Of a stretch of DNA of 35,439 nucleotides, positions 33,663 to 35,439 are shown piece by piece. The stretch's first letter is position 1; the number at the start of each line of letters is the position of its first letter. Below the pieces are notes generated by a model that made no database searches, was not told the DNA's origin, and saw only the letters and a list, made by a program, of their open reading frames with translations. A program made the position numbers and the translations under genes. Source of the DNA: Plantago elongata (Eukaryota > Streptophyta > Magnoliopsida > Lamiales > Plantaginaceae); assembly GCA_036897095.1 (NCBI GenBank), contig JAYMSP010001157.1, positions 1 to 35,439 of the forward strand, given 5' to 3'.

Positions 33663-34322
33663 TTTTGAGTAATTGCCCATTTGTCAAATCAAAACTACGG
33701 ATATGAAGTAAATATTTGAAATTGGTTACAAGTTCAAAAGTAGTTTTTTCACTACTTACTTTATTTTAAGTTAGAAAATACATACAAACATTTTAATGTA
33801 CTTAAATGTTTTAGTATACTGATAAGAATTTCAGTATGAACATTTTTAGAACTTTGTGAAAATTTTGTGAATTTTTAATATATTATTTATAAAACTTAAT
33901 TAATAGCAGGCCTTTACATATAAGAGTATAAAAGTTGTAGGCCATTTCATCTTTAATAGTGTCCTACAAAGTTTCCATTAAAAATGAAACAATAAACAAA
34001 ATGTTCATCAGTATTACTTGTCACGAGTAGTTATGTACGTGCATTCTTATCTAGTATAGTAAGACAATACAAAATTAATGCTAATTCAGATCACCTTATG
34101 CATGACACACATTCTCGTCTAGTATAGAATGCACAGAAACAAAAACAGCTATAACACAATGTCACAATGCAAAATTACTGCTAATTCAGATCACCAAAAA
34201 GATAAAATTCAATTTAACATAATAACCTAAACACAAAGAGTTCGACAATACTCAAGTATCTCTTCTCTCTTTTAAGATTAGAACTGGAACAGAGAAAAAT
34301 TGTTTGGAAGTCCAGTAGAAAA
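33663..34322. other. Intergenic, 3' flank of RPS8 copy 2
   Basis: AT-rich. The stretch 34130-34322 resembles the flank of RPS8 copy 1. TGCTAATTCAGATCACC and GTCTAGTATAG-type motifs occur twice (34030-34200). No gene seen. Confidence 0.5.

Positions 34323-35439
<1,117 letters not shown>

Overview
This window is nuclear DNA from a flowering plant, most likely a eudicot. The evidence is GT-AG introns in AT-rich DNA, a plastid-type acyl carrier protein, a plant MO25-like protein, plant cytosolic ribosomal protein S8 genes, and dense plant retroelements (Copia, Ty3/gypsy-type LTRs, L1-type LINE, MITEs). I cannot place it below that level from sequence alone.

Layout: 1-890 is a Copia-type LTR carrying 92-bp tandem repeats upstream of a TATA box. 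It abuts the broken 3' end of a GDPDL (glycerophosphodiester phosphodiesterase-like) gene at 898-1515. A Mutator-type MITE with ~185-bp terminal inverted repeats and a 9-bp target duplication fills 1746-2706. Three ordinary genes follow: an intronless chloroplast acyl carrier protein (3058-3447, +), an 11-exon MO25/CAB39-like scaffold gene (4661-7852, +) and a 5-exon ribosomal protein S8 (eS8) gene (8685-10460, -) whose first coding exon is only 4 nt.

From 11.65 to 34.1 kb the DNA is almost entirely transposon derived. An L1-type LINE (11665-22410, 12-bp target duplication) contains a nested Copia element in the opposite direction (13078-18166) and two guanine homopolymers, one of 45 G. It is followed directly by a 1.47-kb solo LTR (22423-23894, TSD ATAAT, reverse orientation), small MITE/SINE-like relics, and a 4.0-kb solo LTR (24861-28866, TSD ATGTA) with an internal minisatellite. 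Next come two tandem degenerate LINE 5' regions (about 28.97-31.4 kb) running into a Helitron helicase C-terminal fragment, then a Copia gag remnant and a Tourist-like MITE.

At 34323-35439 a second S8 gene lies in the same orientation as the first and continues past the window edge. The two S8 copies match in intron positions, have nearly identical coding sequence and share some 3' flank. The window therefore shows a tandem duplication of a ribosomal protein gene whose copies are now separated by about 24 kb, mostly nested transposons. The host genes are housekeeping functions (plastid fatty acid synthesis, kinase scaffolding, translation) with no sign of a pathway cluster. I saw no convincing previously undescribed system. 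The most unusual items are the G45 tract, the 4-kb solo LTR, the LINE/Helitron junction and the minisatellite inside an S8 intron.
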